Below, in pieces: positions 25,401 through 40,400 of a stretch of DNA of 64,000 nt. Within the stretch, counting starts at the first letter, position 1. The number at the start of each line of letters is the position of its first letter. The translations under genes and the position numbers were made by a program. Source of the stretch: Cymodocea nodosa (lineage: Eukaryota; Streptophyta; Magnoliopsida; Alismatales; Cymodoceaceae); contig JAZBRI010000003.1 in NCBI GenBank assembly GCA_036874045.1, forward strand, positions 3,732,501 through 3,796,500, written 5' to 3'. The notes under the pieces are model-generated. The model saw nothing but the letters and a program-made list of their open reading frames with translations. It made no database searches and was not told the DNA's origin.

Positions 25401-28400
25401 TAAAATGTAGTAGGGGCGGGACATGTTTACAGGGAACACATAGACACCCACATGACAACCCCTCAACATGCTTGTAGTAGCAATGATGGTCTAATAGTTC
25501 ATATCTTTACATGTTGTTCTTGAAAGAAGTGCTTGCAATTTTGACATGAGAACCTAGGTGTTTTTGTAGCCTACCATGTAGAGCCTCCCTCACCCCTCTT
25601 AGTGAAGTGAGGGACACCTGATAGGGGTGTTGACTTGCCCATCCTTAGTAGAAGTTCTGACCCAGTCAGATCGTCAGCCATGGTAGAACTTTGGGTTAGC
25701 TCATCTGAGGCATAGACCCACAGGCATGATGTTCATAGAGCTGCTCACTCTTGAATGAACTGTAGAGTAGCACTCCATAGACCACCCATTGACCTTCAAC
25801 AACAATAGGATAGTGGTCAATGGTGAACCTTGTAAAAGGAAAGTTCCCTGACAAAAGAAATGTCTCTGCAAAAGGGAAGTTGCCAATAAGTGAGAACTCG
25901 TATGGCCTAGAGATTAGGGAAACCCTAGCTGTTGCTCATAGGATTTTCAACCCTTATAAAGGTACAAAAAATTCCTAAGGTATGACCTCTCAAATTCCAA
26001 AACCTGATTCATCTATTGTTGTCCTTCCACATCTCTGATTTAAGTATAGAAGTTCTTTGGCCTTCCCCACATTGGGGACCAGAACTACTGTGCTTTTGTG
26101 TTGCAGGACGCCCAAGGGTGAGAGGAAGGTAGGGCCTGGATCAAATAGGCTCACGTTACATGTGATATTCTGGACCATCTGGTTAAAACAAGGAATTCAT
26201 TCATCTTTAAGGGTAATTCAGTTTCAATAGTGGAACTACTTCATGATGCTTTAAGCTCAGTTCAATTTTTGGTAAATGTGGTTTCTCTGTATAATGCATT
26301 TTTTGTAAATAGCTTTCAAGTTGTTTTAGTGTCTTTTTTTTCTTTTTCTTTTTCTTTTAGTGACCTCCTTGTTGAGCATCATCTTGTATGAACCTTACCG
26401 ATTCTAACATAATTTACCCTACTTCTCAAAAAAGATTTTTCCTTGATTTGGTAGTCCAGTTGTGGATCACACCAAAACACCCAACTCAGGAGGCTGTGGG
26501 TGATTTATGCCTAAATACCTAGTGAATTGTTGTGCCTCAATCGTGACAGTAAACTGACCCATTTGGCAGGCTGTGTCATCATAGCGACAATCATCATGAT
26601 GATATGAAAAAATTGTCAACATTGTGTAGACATGGCAATCATTTTGAGGATGACTTAGCCTGCTTGTTTCAATGGACACAGACCATGAAGTTTCACAATT
26701 ACCCTCATAGATGTTATGGTGATATTTAAACTTGAGCCTCAAGCTTTGATGGTCAACTTGATCCTGCCATCTTTTCTAGAGTGGTTAGCTAGCATGAATG
26801 ACTAGTGTGCATGGGATGAAGTCATTTCCAGAGTTAGTATACTAAGATGAAATTGAAGGATCTGTCAAATGATTTGGGCAAACAACCAAAAGGAACTTGG
26901 AGCATCTAGGAGAGCCATCCATTCAGTTTTGGGATGTCATGAAACAAAAACTTAAGCAAAAATACATCCCTTTGCAATACAAATGCTATATCTATCAAAC
27001 TTGGTTGAATCTTCTTAGACATGGATCCACGTTAGTGATTAGGTGTTTGGATGGGTTTGATGAGTTCATGATGTGCTGTAAAATCAGGGAAGATCCGTGC
27101 ATTATCATCACTATGTTTTGTAATAGACTATGCTTAGACATTAGAAGTGATGTTGAACTTTGCATGATTAACACATTCAAAAAGGCTTTTCATAAAGCTG
27201 TTTATGTTGCAAAGTACCTTAAGAACTCTAAAAGCCGTGCTCATATTCTCATAGTCAATCCTTGAATCCTCATCAGAAGACAGCATCCTCTTTTATCAGA
27301 TCCATAATTTCAAAGTTTGATGTAAAGTAGTGAATTTGAATTATCTGTGAACTCTCATTTGTCTCCTTCGGTTTGGTGTTTCAATTGTTGTCAAAGGGTA
27401 AATTTGCTTTTTGTACTCTGATTATGAAATTTTTCTTTTTGTATCTTTAACATATAATCTTATGATCGATGTACATCCTGATTGAAGAGAGGGTAATCAA
27501 GTTGACATGGTCCAAGAGATCACTCCTTGTGATGATCTTTGGTGATTGTGAAAGTGACCTGGATTAAGTGTCGGATGAATTAGGAGTGTTGAAATAGATC
27601 ATGAGGCCAAATCACGAGACTACTTTTGATGAATCAGATCAGTACTCTTCATACTTTCATAAAGTGTGGGAAGAACACCTGGAAGTTCCCATTGATGGGC
27701 TAATCTCTGAACATGGCCTTTAAAAATTGTATTACTCAAATGAGACTTTGATGAGAACCTCATTTGTCTGCACTTTTAGGGTCGTTTGAGGTTGATTTGA
27801 CATTCTTAATTGCCATTGAGATATGCCAAGTGTCTATCTAAATGACCACTTGGTGAGTGGTGTGTTGGACTGTCAGCTGGTTGGGAATCATAATTTTAAG
27901 CCTTGATTGTGCAATACGTGGATGATGCTATAGGAAGGAATCTTCTAATATGCTCAATTCACGAGGAATGGAGTGGATCCTTTTGGACCTTAAGTTTGAA
28001 TGTCCAATGGGAATAAAGTTATTATTATTGTACCAGTTTGGATGGAAGCATGCAGGGCTATGACATAGAAAAGTTTATATCACATGAGGCTGAGTCCTTT
28101 GATGATAAACTGGAAGTTTATGACATTTTGTATAAATATAGTCTTAGCAACAATAACCCAGGTCCCTTGTTAGTCATGCTTAACAAATTTAAATTGGTTG
28201 ATCAGCCCATATACGCAGATGAAATTCTTGAAAACAGTAGCATCTGTGCATGCTGACCGACTTGCTTACATTGGATTTTTATGCAAATCAGATACAAACC
28301 AAAGATGGATTACATATTGCCAAATTAGATATTGTAGGTGGTTCTCCCTAGTACAGTATGAAATCCAGCCATTTAGGTCATTTCCTTGTAGGACCTTCAA

Positions 28401-31400
28401 CAGAAATGCTCTTGAAGTAAACATAACCAAATGAGACCTATAGATTAGAGAAATAACCATCTCATAGATCAAGCTCATGAATGATCTAAATGCTTCTGGT
28501 TATCATGAATCATTACCATGCAGCAAGCAGCAAACTAACTCTATTATTATGTCACTTGCACGTGTAAAATCATGTTTGTTTGTCAGTTTGCATTCTGCAG
28601 TGTTAAGCTTTTGTGGAAAGAGTATACCCTTATTATGTGTACTCATTTGAGTTATTTAAATTCTCAATAGGTGTGGCAACATTTTGCCGAGTTAGTTCAC
28701 CATTTTGCAGTACTGAAGTTGCGTTACCATTAGCAGCAGAGGAAGGCATTACAGGTCTTCTTGGATATTCTGGAAAAAAAGAACTTCCGAGAAGAAGTGT
28801 TTTCCTTGAAAGGCTTGGAGATGTGACAACTGATGTTCTTTTCAAGATTGATAATGAGGGGCGTTGTATTGTCACTTATCATGGTCATTTTGGTTAGTTG
28901 TGAATTTTTTTTCTTTCATATTCCACTTAGTTTTCTTGTGAATGTTAAATTTGATATTCTAATGTTAAATTCCATCAATGTAGAATTTCTTAATATATTT
29001 CTTATGTATTTATATACTCATTATTTCAACATTTTTTGTCTATATGATGTTTATCCATAAGTATGTTATATTGTTACACATGCTTTGTTGTGAATTTAAA
29101 GATCTTTCAGTGCCTATTATTCCTAAATTTAACATAATTTTTGTTGTTAAGAACTTAATGCTCTAGTTTGAGTTTTCTTTAAACTTTGTTATCATCATCA
29201 TATATATGCCAATTTTTTTGTGAATATAAGTTGAGGGTGATTCTCATTCAAAAATTAGCATTGCCCAGGATACAAGTATGGCTGACCAAGATGATCAGAC
29301 CAAAAGAAAGAGAAGTACAATGCAGAAACTGAAAAAACAGAAACTAAATGAAAGCATATGCCCAATAGTCAAAGAGTCTACAGCCCTGTCCAATGATATC
29401 AATGAAAACAAATGTTGTTCCTGCACAACAAAATGGCAAAGAAGATGACATGTGTCATGAGTAATAAGTGGTGCATGATAGCAGCAGCCCGCAAGCTTTC
29501 CCTTAGTCTTGAAGTAGAGGCCAACAGATCAGAAAGACAATCTGGCTATAATCCCCTATGAAACTAATGCTCTTCCACACCATTCTAGATCAGTTAGAGG
29601 TGTATATTATCCTCATCCTTTTGCCTGCAGAAAGCACAAATTAGATCCCCTTTTGGAGGGCCATATGCGTTTTTATGGCTTAGTGATTAATCTCTCATGC
29701 ATTAATTTCCATATAAATAGTTTGAGGAGGATGGACCACCACCACCACCACCACCACCACCACCATTGCTTTAGTTGCATATACAAAATTTACACATTGC
29801 TTTTTTCAATGTTTGGGAGCTCTCCCTGAATCATAGCATGTTATAAACATATAAACCTATATTTTATAGAAAAATAAGCACAAACAAAATATATTTCATT
29901 CAAGCACAAATAATTAAACACAAAATTGGTTCATACCACACATAGGTTTATTATAAGATATTCATATTAGCATAGTTTGAAATACACAAGCATAAACATT
30001 CATAACTGAGGAGGAGAAGCCGAGGAGGAGGAAACATTCCAAAATATTTTCTAATCTCTTTACACATTTGTTTGCTAGCTTGCTCCATATAGTTGATCAT
30101 TGTGTTGTGATAGCTTCAGCTTCCATTTAAACCTGATTTATTTGTTGATCTGACTGAATGATGTAATTGTTAAGTGGGCTTGTTCACTGATCCAGTTGAC
30201 TGTTTATTTGGTTGAAGGATTCTTCATTTAGAAATTTTTAACTCAGTCATTCCATCATATGGCTGTCCAAGCTGATCCTTGACTGAAATGTCTTCCTTTT
30301 CACTTATTTTCTGTATCTTTCATTTCTTTATCTTTCTCTTCAACTTGAATTTCTCCAAAAGTGAGGCCAGTTTTCATTTTGAATATTGTATTTATATCCA
30401 ATGCCTTTTACATCCATATCTTGCTGATCGCTAAGATCAATGCCAAAATATGTCAGAATTCTTGCGATAATAGCTTCATAGAACAGCTTTGTTTTTAATC
30501 TTTCCATCTTGTGTATGATCATTCTTGCACAATTCACTTCAAATCTAGCAATGATTACATAGGTTGTCTTATAAATATTTTCACTCAACTCATTGTAATG
30601 TCCTTTTTGGTTTGAAAAAGATTTGTTGCAACAATGTACACCCAAATAATGAATTGGGTCCAAATAAGTTTGATAATAAGTTGGAGGGAATGATTGCCCC
30701 TCAGGTTGAGAACCCAAATAATTCTGCCTTCATTCCACCTTTAAGGAGAAGGTGTGAGTCTGGTCCATTGGTGGCACCCATGCTGCTTGGGTCACCAACA
30801 GTCATTGAGATCTCCTGCCGAAACATAGGGTGATCAAGCAAGTCCTGGTGGCCTCCTCTATTGGCACGACACTCAGCCCAGTTGCAGGAACAGCATGATT
30901 GCATCAGCTGCTGTTGCTACGACTATGGCGGCTGGTGGTGAGTTGCTCTGCTGCTACATTGGCAATCTGATGATGAATTGCTACCGCTGCTCCTCCTCTT
31001 CTTGGGAGTGGATCTTTATAGATCTATGAAAATCTACTTGGTATTATAGATTTGTGGAAATGTTTGTTATTATCATGAAAATCTAATAAAAACTATGTAA
31101 ATCAGATTTAAAACAAACAAAATCGAGAAAATTAACCACAACCATGATGCTGTACTTTTATCTATGAACCTTTATAATCTTTTAAAATGCTTTCAGCATG
31201 TTCATCTTAAATATATGTAGCATTTATAATGGTGTAAATGTTTAGATATTGAATCTACATATTCATGATATATGTTGTTGTCAAATTGAAATTCAAAGGT
31301 TTTTTACCATTTCTGTAGCCTTGCTTGCATCAAAATTTCCAGCATGTCCAACACATTTCTTATTTTTTTGCGCTAATGTCTAACACGAAACTGACATAAG

Positions 31401-34400
31401 AGAGTAAATCAAGTGCATGATACTGCCACATATGTAAACTTTGGGAAGAGTCAATTATATTCAGACTTAACTCTAAAAATGCAGACTATACTGACATCCA
31501 TACGATTTGGAGCTCTTCATTGTTATTAGTATTTAGCAATAACAGTGAACATATCCATTATACAAGATCATAAATACCAGATTGGTGGTTTAGCAATGAT
31601 TATGGTGAATCAAATTTCAACAACTAGAAGCCTAGTCATATTTTTTAATGTACTTAGTATCTCTTTTGCATGTTATGGTTAGTATATATTTGTTTTGCGA
31701 TTAATACTTTCTAATGTGCTTGGAAATTTAGAAAATCTAAATTATTTTACAAATATTAGTATTTACGTTAAAACTTTCTAAATTTTGAAGTTCATTGCTT
31801 GTTTTGATTATTTCTACTTTCAGTACTTTTCAATATATATGGCCCTTGTGCTAAAAGTGATGACAATCAAAGACTCCAGTTCAAGTTCCTTTTTTTCTTG
31901 ATCCTCCAGGTGATTATCTAAACAACTTTTTGTTGAGGAAGTATTTTTGTGCATCTTGATTCTTGAGAAAGTTTCAGCTATTAAATTTGTGCCAGTTTAG
32001 TGTGTTTGGAATATTTGCCCTTGCCAGAGATGACACTTCCAACTAGATCAATCTGTAATACTCAAAAAAGGCATGTAATATTGTTTTTGTTCTGGCTGTT
32101 TTGTTAATTGCTTATTTTTAAATTGATCAATATGCAATACATAAAAAGATGATGTAATATATTGTTGTGGTGGTTGGTTTGTTGTTTGCTTGCAAATTGA
32201 CATTTCTTCACTCATGGCCAAGTGTTAGTATCTATGTGTCATTGGCATTTTTCCGATTTCATATGGAATAAATGGTAATTTGGTATTTTTTTGGAGATTA
32301 TATAGAATAGGTGGAAAGCCTAGTGTATTAAATGGCATCGTTGATTTGCCTGACATGATGGTTATTATTATTATTTAACACATCCGTCAGCATAAGTCAA
32401 ATATTGTTTGAACCCACCTAAGATGTGAGAAAATGAGTATAGGCGTTTCATTTTTGATTTGGAATAATTGATCAAGATTGTGCCAGAGTTGGAGGGCATG
32501 CTGACTTGAATGCCAAAATCTTTGTCGATTGATGGACAACACACAAATCATATGTTCCATGAAGTCCCAAAACGTTAACGCCATCTTCTTTGATGTCATT
32601 TCCATGGTGGCTGAAATATTTTTTTGTAGTTACCTCCATGATGAGTTTCTGCATATTCTTTGACGAGATATCTTCTGTTGACTCACCTTTATCTTTTCCT
32701 TTTCCACACTGCTTTTCTTTCTTCTATTCCACTGTACCATCCCTCTTCTTCTACATTTTCATGAAATAAAGAATCCTATAGTCAAGGCTCAACTGTCATG
32801 CTTAATCATCAAGCCTTTCTCCTTTTACACTTAGCTAGTTCTTGACCATTAACTCGTTCTCTACCTTTGTAGCCTAAAGCAATGGTTCTGCTCATAGTTT
32901 TCTGGATTGATCCAGATTGACATATCGACTGATCCAAAGGATTTTTTGTATAGAATGGTGGACAACTTATGGATCTAAAACTCTGAAAGTATTTTAAGTA
33001 ACAAGAAAGGCATTGGTTTAATCAATCACAACATTATCAGTTAAAAGAAATTAGAGTGTGTACTCCATCCATATTGTCTAGAGAAAAAGTTTTAGCCAAA
33101 TGATATTGACATGACAAATTATTTTTAAAATCAGAGAGATTATTAATAGTAGCTTTATAATAGGGGCACTATAATCTGTATAATTCAGTTTTTTGCTGAT
33201 TAAGGGAGTATGGTATTGGTTACGAGATTTGTATAGTAAAATAAGTCATGGTATCTTGTGACATACACTCTCAATTAAACAAAATACACACAGTAGTTCA
33301 TAACCCTTATATTTCTATCTCCTTGTATGATGCACATAATGTTGGTTTTGCGTAAGCAAGCATGCCTATAATTTGAATGAAATACTACCTTAGGTTTACA
33401 CATTGTATATTGGATCTATATGATAAAAGTAGACTTGCAGATTCTATATGCAATTTTAATTAGAATTATATGATTTGGAAAGTTAGCTTGAAATCGGTAA
33501 AAAATTTCAAAAAAATTGGGTCTACAAAATATTTTGTTAGAACTATGAAGAAGGATGGAAAAAGAGAGGAGGAATGGAACAAATATGAGAAACAATAGAA
33601 TTTGGAGGAAAATGATGTTGATCTGATATTTGCAGTATATTAGCTGATATGGAGTCCAACTGTGTGAAAAACATGATTTCAATTGACACTAGGATGAAAT
33701 TCTGAAATAATATTTACTGGTCAAAATGTGTTTTAACCGAAAAATATGCAAATATCATTATTGAAAGTGGAAAACTGACATGTTGGTGAAATGTGTCAAA
33801 ATTTAATTTGTTTATCTAAGGTCATCTGGCTTTGTTGTAGGAAGATTTTATCATTGGAAGCAGAGAACATAAACTTTGTTTTTTTGTGATCTGAATAGAA
33901 ATAACATTTTCTCTGGCCAGAAACTGATGCGTGAATGTTCATAAATACGAGACTGGTAAATGCTCTATCTATTATCTAACATCACCTTGCTTTGTTATAG
34001 AAAAGATGGGAGTATCTTCTGAGCCAGGGGAAGAGGGTTTTTGTCGTTGGTGATCTCAATATTGCCCCTGCAGCTATTGATTGCTGTGACGCTGATCCAG
34101 ATTTTGAGAATAACAGGTTAACATTAAAAATATACAATTTTCATAAGAAACATAAATTCTTCGTGTGTTCAATCGCTTACAACAAAATTGTAACTGACAA
34201 TATATGTGCGGAGAACATCTGGTTTCTTTTCAGTTTGGGTAGAGGTTGTGTATACTATATTTTTCTAATATAAATATATGTCCTCTTTATTTTGCTCATT
34301 TTCATTCCATGTTTATAAATTGCAATGCAGGTTTAGGAAATGGCTTAGAGATTTGTTTGTTGCACAAGGAGGTCCATTCTTTGATTGTTTTAGAGAAGTA

Positions 34401-37400
34401 AATCCCGATAGGTACTGTATGATATGTTGCTTTAAATTTTGTTTAGAGTATGACATTTATCTATAGTTTCTTTCCACAGTTCAAAATGTTGGGAAATGTG
34501 GGTGGTGTATGTTGTATTGACTTGTCAAGATTTGGAGTTAAATCCTAAGCAAAGGCAACACAATCAAAGGTCATTGGTGGCAAGGAGAAAAGTTTTATAT
34601 CAAGACACAAACATTTGAGTGGAGTTTTCTATCCTTAGTCGACATCCTATTGATTTGATAGGATGTAGTAAGAATTACATCAAACTATGAGTACTTTGGA
34701 ATAGTCATCTATACCATAATAGTAGGAATTGCATTGGCCATTTTCTAAAGGTGCAAGGACAAGTGGTTCAATGAATAATGTTAAGGGTTCACAATAGCTT
34801 TGAAAGCCAAATGGAATGAATTCTTAGGCATTATCAATACAAAAATTTTGTGAGTAACAAGAAATTGTTTTTGTATTTTTGAAAAAGAAATTGACGACTT
34901 TAAGAATACTAGCTCTATCTTTTAATAAATAAACCCAAGAGATATGAGAAAAAGTTGTCAGTGAATATAATGTAATACCTATAATTATATACAAACAGCC
35001 CTAATTAGGCCCTACACAGCACAATAAATTATATCAAAATGATTTTTTTTTTTTGGATAATATCCCCAAATGTATTCATGGGGTGGGGGCCCAACTTGAA
35101 AAAAGGAAAAGTACAAGCTCAAGATAAAGCAAAAAATATTTAAAGAGTAACAACATATTTTATCAGTGGACAGGGGGGTGAGTCCTATAGGAGAGCAGTC
35201 CTTGGTTATCCATGTAGAGTTGAGCTTTTATGTGGATGGGAAATTGTGACTCAACACCATATTCAGTGTTGGCTCTATGATGAAGACCGTGGCCGGGAAA
35301 CACCTGATTTCCTTCTCTAAAGACAAGGCAGAAACTTTTAGCCTGATTTATGAGGGGAGTGAGGTTGAACCAAACAAATCTATTGATGGTGGTTAGACAG
35401 ACACCATCAAAATGATTCTAACTACTAATAGCAAGATGAAGATTAACTCTGACAACATCATGAACGCTAATCTATCTTTTATTAAATAAACCCATTAAAA
35501 TCATCAATTAATACAATGCAGTACTTGTAACCAAACATAGATGGCCCTAGTTGGGCTTGCATATTATAATAAACTATATTAAAAAGACTCTGAGTATTAG
35601 CAAGACAAAGATAATAATAGGTAGCTTGATGGCTCTTATCTGACATGACTTGCACTTAGAAGGTGAAACTGAAACCTATAGAAGTGCCTATGGAAATTAT
35701 CTGTGAGATGAATGACTTAATCATAGATGCTATTGAAATGGTGACTCCATTGTGATCCAATTAACGTTAGACTTTGAGGTATCTCATCTTGAATCTTATC
35801 AAACCAATTCTTCTTATCTGTAAATCTTAAAAGTACAATATAAGGGGAAAAAAGGCATATGATAGAAAAAATATTTTGTGATGACACCAGTGGATAAATA
35901 TGTAATTCACTTATTCATTGAGTAAATGGCTATCCACTTATTCATTACCCTATAAATATGTAATTCATTCTTCACATGGAATAGAACTCCCTTTTTTCTC
36001 CTACACAGAAATAAAATTGATTGAAGAGATTTTTAATGATTAAGAATGCCCTTAAACATGAGATAAAAGGAAATGTCCAATAGGTTTAAGAGATAGGAAC
36101 ATGGAAGGAAGATTAAAATATGAAGTAAATTGATCTGCTAGATTGATTGATCATCAGGTTGACCATTCTAAGGCCTATTTAGCAGCTGTACTAGGTTGGT
36201 TATTTCCTTTGAACCAGTTGATCATTCGATTGACTGATTTCAGGTGGTAAAGCCACCTATAACTAGAGTTTTTCTCCTTCGTTTGCACTCACAATTTACA
36301 ATGTTCATACCCTAGGTTTGGAAGCTTCTCCCACACCTTTCATCTCTCTTTTTCACCTAAAATTCAACCTTAGAGCCTTGGAACATCAAAGAAAGCTCAA
36401 CCAAATAAGCTTTCCACCTCTTTCTAACCATCTTTCCCACTTAAAGTTTGTAGAACAAAAAAAGGGTTGTTGCAAAGCTTCATTGGGAATCTTAAATTGG
36501 AATTCAAGGGAGGGATAGTGTGCTTTAAGGGTGTCTCAAAGCCAAGGTAAGGGAGTTAGAGTACTTTAAATATGATTTGGAAAATTTTTAAGGTTTTTTG
36601 TGGAAAAGATTTAACATATATTATGGTTAGATTTTGCCTACAGAAATTGATTGATGTATGTGCTACAAAAGTATTGCTAGCAAGGCAACACAATTAGATT
36701 CATTTTCTTGAGTTTGATTGATGAATGCTTGTGAAAATACAAATTACATGACTTTGAGGGGTTCCAGTTTTGCAATGATTTCTTTGAGATTTTCAATTGT
36801 TTGTTAATTAAAATTTTTTCCTTTGATGTTGTGAAGTTTGTATACAAAGTTTGATGAAGTTTCGTTGAGAAAAGATGATGGTTTTTAAGCTGAAATGTCT
36901 AGGGTTTGATAAGTTCATTAGATTGATTGTTTGTTCGACCATTTTGATACAAGGGTTGTGTGTTTACATTATTTAGTTGGTTTTGACTGGTCAATTGGTG
37001 AAGCTTTTTGAGGTTTAAATTTTTATAAAGGTTTCATTTATTAGATGATTAATTTAATGTCATTTGATTAGTAAATAATTGGTTAAGTGGTTTATAGATG
37101 GTTATATGGTTGATTATTGGATAATTGGTTTGTAAATGATCATTAATCATTTATTAATTGATTTGTCATTCATTTAAGGGTTAGTCTAAGATGGTTTGTG
37201 TTGTAATATGGGATGCAATGCAAATCTTGAGATGATCCTATACATGGTTTCAAATATTGATTTGTATCAGTGATTTTTCGTTGATACAGTTTGGGTTTTA
37301 AAAATGTAGATCTCGAAACTTCATGTATTTTGGAGAATGCATGGAATTAGGGAATTTTTCATGTAGGATTAGTGCAGAATTGTTGAATAAGATGATATTT

Positions 37401-40400
37401 ATGATTTTCTCACTTGCTGGAGGATGGATTGATTGATCCATTACAAGGATTGGCCAACTTAGAGAACACAGAAGTTGTTGCTGACCGTTAAAAGGATCAC
37501 CGAACAGTTCATTATCTCTTGAAGCATCGCTGTCTCATCTGAACTCGACCACTTACATGGTCCCTAAAGAATGGAAGCCCTCACATAGTCTGTTGACAAA
37601 CAGAAACCCATTGGGGTTTTCAAATGAGTCGTAGAGAGGGTGTTTGAGGAAGAAAGAGGCGGGAGGTGGTTAGAGTTTAAGAAAAATGTAGAGAAAAAAA
37701 AAAAGATAGAAAAAAAGATGGTGAAGAAAGAGAGAAAAAATGAAAAAAAAAAGGAAAAAAGGGGAAAAAATAAAAAAGTTAAAACTTGACAATTGTTGTG
37801 AAAAAAAATTTAAAAAGTGAGAAAGACAATTACGCTTCACATCAAAGGAAGGGTCCAATTGCCCTTCACGTAAGTGTTCAATTGTCCTTCATAATTGATG
37901 ATTTGATGTGGAAAAAAATTGAAAAAAAACCAATTGTCCTTCACATCGAAGAAGGTTCCTTCCCTTTTACATCAAGGGAAGGGTCAAATTTCCCTTCATG
38001 TGAAAGGAAAAAAGGTAAGGAGATAAGCTTTCCCTTCACGTGAAGGGGAATGGCTCCTTGTTCATTTACCCTTCCTGTAAAGGGTTTCCTTTCTCTATTT
38101 GAAGAGAAAAGTTACTTTTATATAAAGTTCTTGAAAGAGTTTCTTTCTCTTAAATTTTAAGATAAATGTAAAGGGAAGAGTTGGAAAGTTTAATTAAACT
38201 TTTGGAGAGTTTCTTTTAAAGAGTTGGAGAGTTTCTATGATTTAGTTCTGGTGGAACTTCTGTAGCTGCAAATATAGAAATTTTCATTTCATCCCTAATA
38301 TTCTCTTCAAGATCATCACTTCATTTCTGTTTTACAAATTATAACCATCTCTCAAGGTAAATTACTTTTTCCATCTTATTTATTTCATTTTAAAGCAAAT
38401 TTAAATTGTTATCATGATATTTTAAACTTTTTTTCTAATTTTTTATGGATATCAATAACTTTTTATGAGTATTAGTGAATATATTAATGAATAAGAGTAA
38501 ATATTATTCAATTTAAATAAATATTACATTCATAAGAATAAGAGCTCAATATTATTCAATTTAAATAGGTATTATTCAATAATAAGAGCTCAAACATAGT
38601 GATTAATCTTTTTTAGTTAATATTTTTAATGAATTACATTCATTCCATTCATAATAATAATATTTAAGTTGACTTATTTTATTAAGAATTGTGAAAATGT
38701 CAAGTGGATTAGATCAAAATAGTAATGACCATGAGTAAGATGGTAGAAATGAAGATTCTAGGTGGCTCCGTAGGTTTCCTGTGGATAACAACAAAGGGAA
38801 AAATCCAATGCAATTAGTATGGAAAAAAAAGGAAGTAGTAGTGTGTCTAGATTAAAGCAACATTTAGTTGGTGGTTATAGTAATGTAACAAAATGTCCTA
38901 AACATCCTATCATTCTTATAGATCAAATGAGACAGTTATTTAAAGATACGAAGACATAAAAGGGTGAGAAAAATAAGAGAGATGAATGTTTCAAGAGTAT
39001 TTTATAGCAAGAAAATGTGGAAATTCTATATTCTTACAGTGAATCACAACATCAAAGAATTTCTATTGAGGATAGTGATGAAGACATTGACTATGGAAGA
39101 GAGAATAATTCAGATCCTCGTATGATTCGTCAAGTTATAGGCACTTTGAAAAGGGTAGTACATCTTGTGTATATGTACCTTCTACTTCAAAGAGAAAGGA
39201 AATTACAAGTATGTTTAAAACATATAGTCAAAGATATGAATATTCAGATGTTATACTTGCTCGAGGTAACAAACAAAAACAAAGAATTGAAAGGTATGTG
39301 GACAAATGTTAGAGAAAAAATTAGAGCTATTGTATCAAAGTTTATGTTTTATAATGCTATTCTTGCAAATGCAACAAAAATACCATATGTAGAAAATATG
39401 GCAGGTGTAATAGCCAAAGAAGGATCAGGTATAAAAGTTTCAACTTATTATGAAATTACAAATAAATATTTGAATTCAACAAAGAATGAGCTTAATAGTT
39501 ATATTGATTGAAAAAATAGTGACCCATATACAGTGTGACTATCATGTATGATGGATGGACTTCTACTACTAGAAAGCAAATAATTAACTTCATGATATAT
39601 TATAATGGATGTACTATTTTTTTGAAGTCCATTAATGTATCAGAACATATTAGAGAACATAAGTATCTTTATTGATTATTTGTCAATTTTATTAAAGAAG
39701 TTGGTGTTAGAAACGTATGGACTTATCAAAAGAGAGTGAATGGTGAGTTGTGATTGTTTTTAACAATTTTAAATGATTTATATCTTATAAAAGCATAAAC
39801 AATTAAAACTATAAAAGATATGGCAAGTAATGTGGGAAAATAAAATAGGTAATAGAAACATATAAGAAATTTTTAAGTAGTTTACCCAAATAGCTAGTTC
39901 ACTTCTAAGACAGCTTAAATTTCACTATCACATTTATTTACAACACTTATTTTATGGTAGAAGTAAGAATCGATCACAACTTGAACTTTCTAGTTGTAAC
40001 TCTAACCAACAACACTTGATATTTTCTAGTATAAACTTCTAAAACTAACCAATTTTTCTTCAATCAGAGTTTGTGCACAAAAACTTTCAACACTTGAAAT
40101 TACTTGAGAATTCTTCACCAAACTTGAGTTGATTTTGAAATGCAATAATTCTGGATTTTCTCTCTTTTCTCTTAACCGAGTTGCTCTCACTATATGTATG
40201 AATATGATCATTGTTTTTCAATCACTGTTCTTAATCCATTCTTATATCACAGAATGTAACGATCAAATTTTCTCCAATGTTATATAATTTGTTGTAATTA
40301 CTGATTTGTTAGTCTCAAAAATAATAAGTTGCTGTTTAACTGACTATCAGAAATTCTAACTATTACTCTACCAAAACTCAGATAGTTATCTCATAACTCT

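Noticed and set aside
32387-32654. Minus-strand frames of 60-72 codons in intron 4
   Set aside because: No family resemblance; length is expected by chance.
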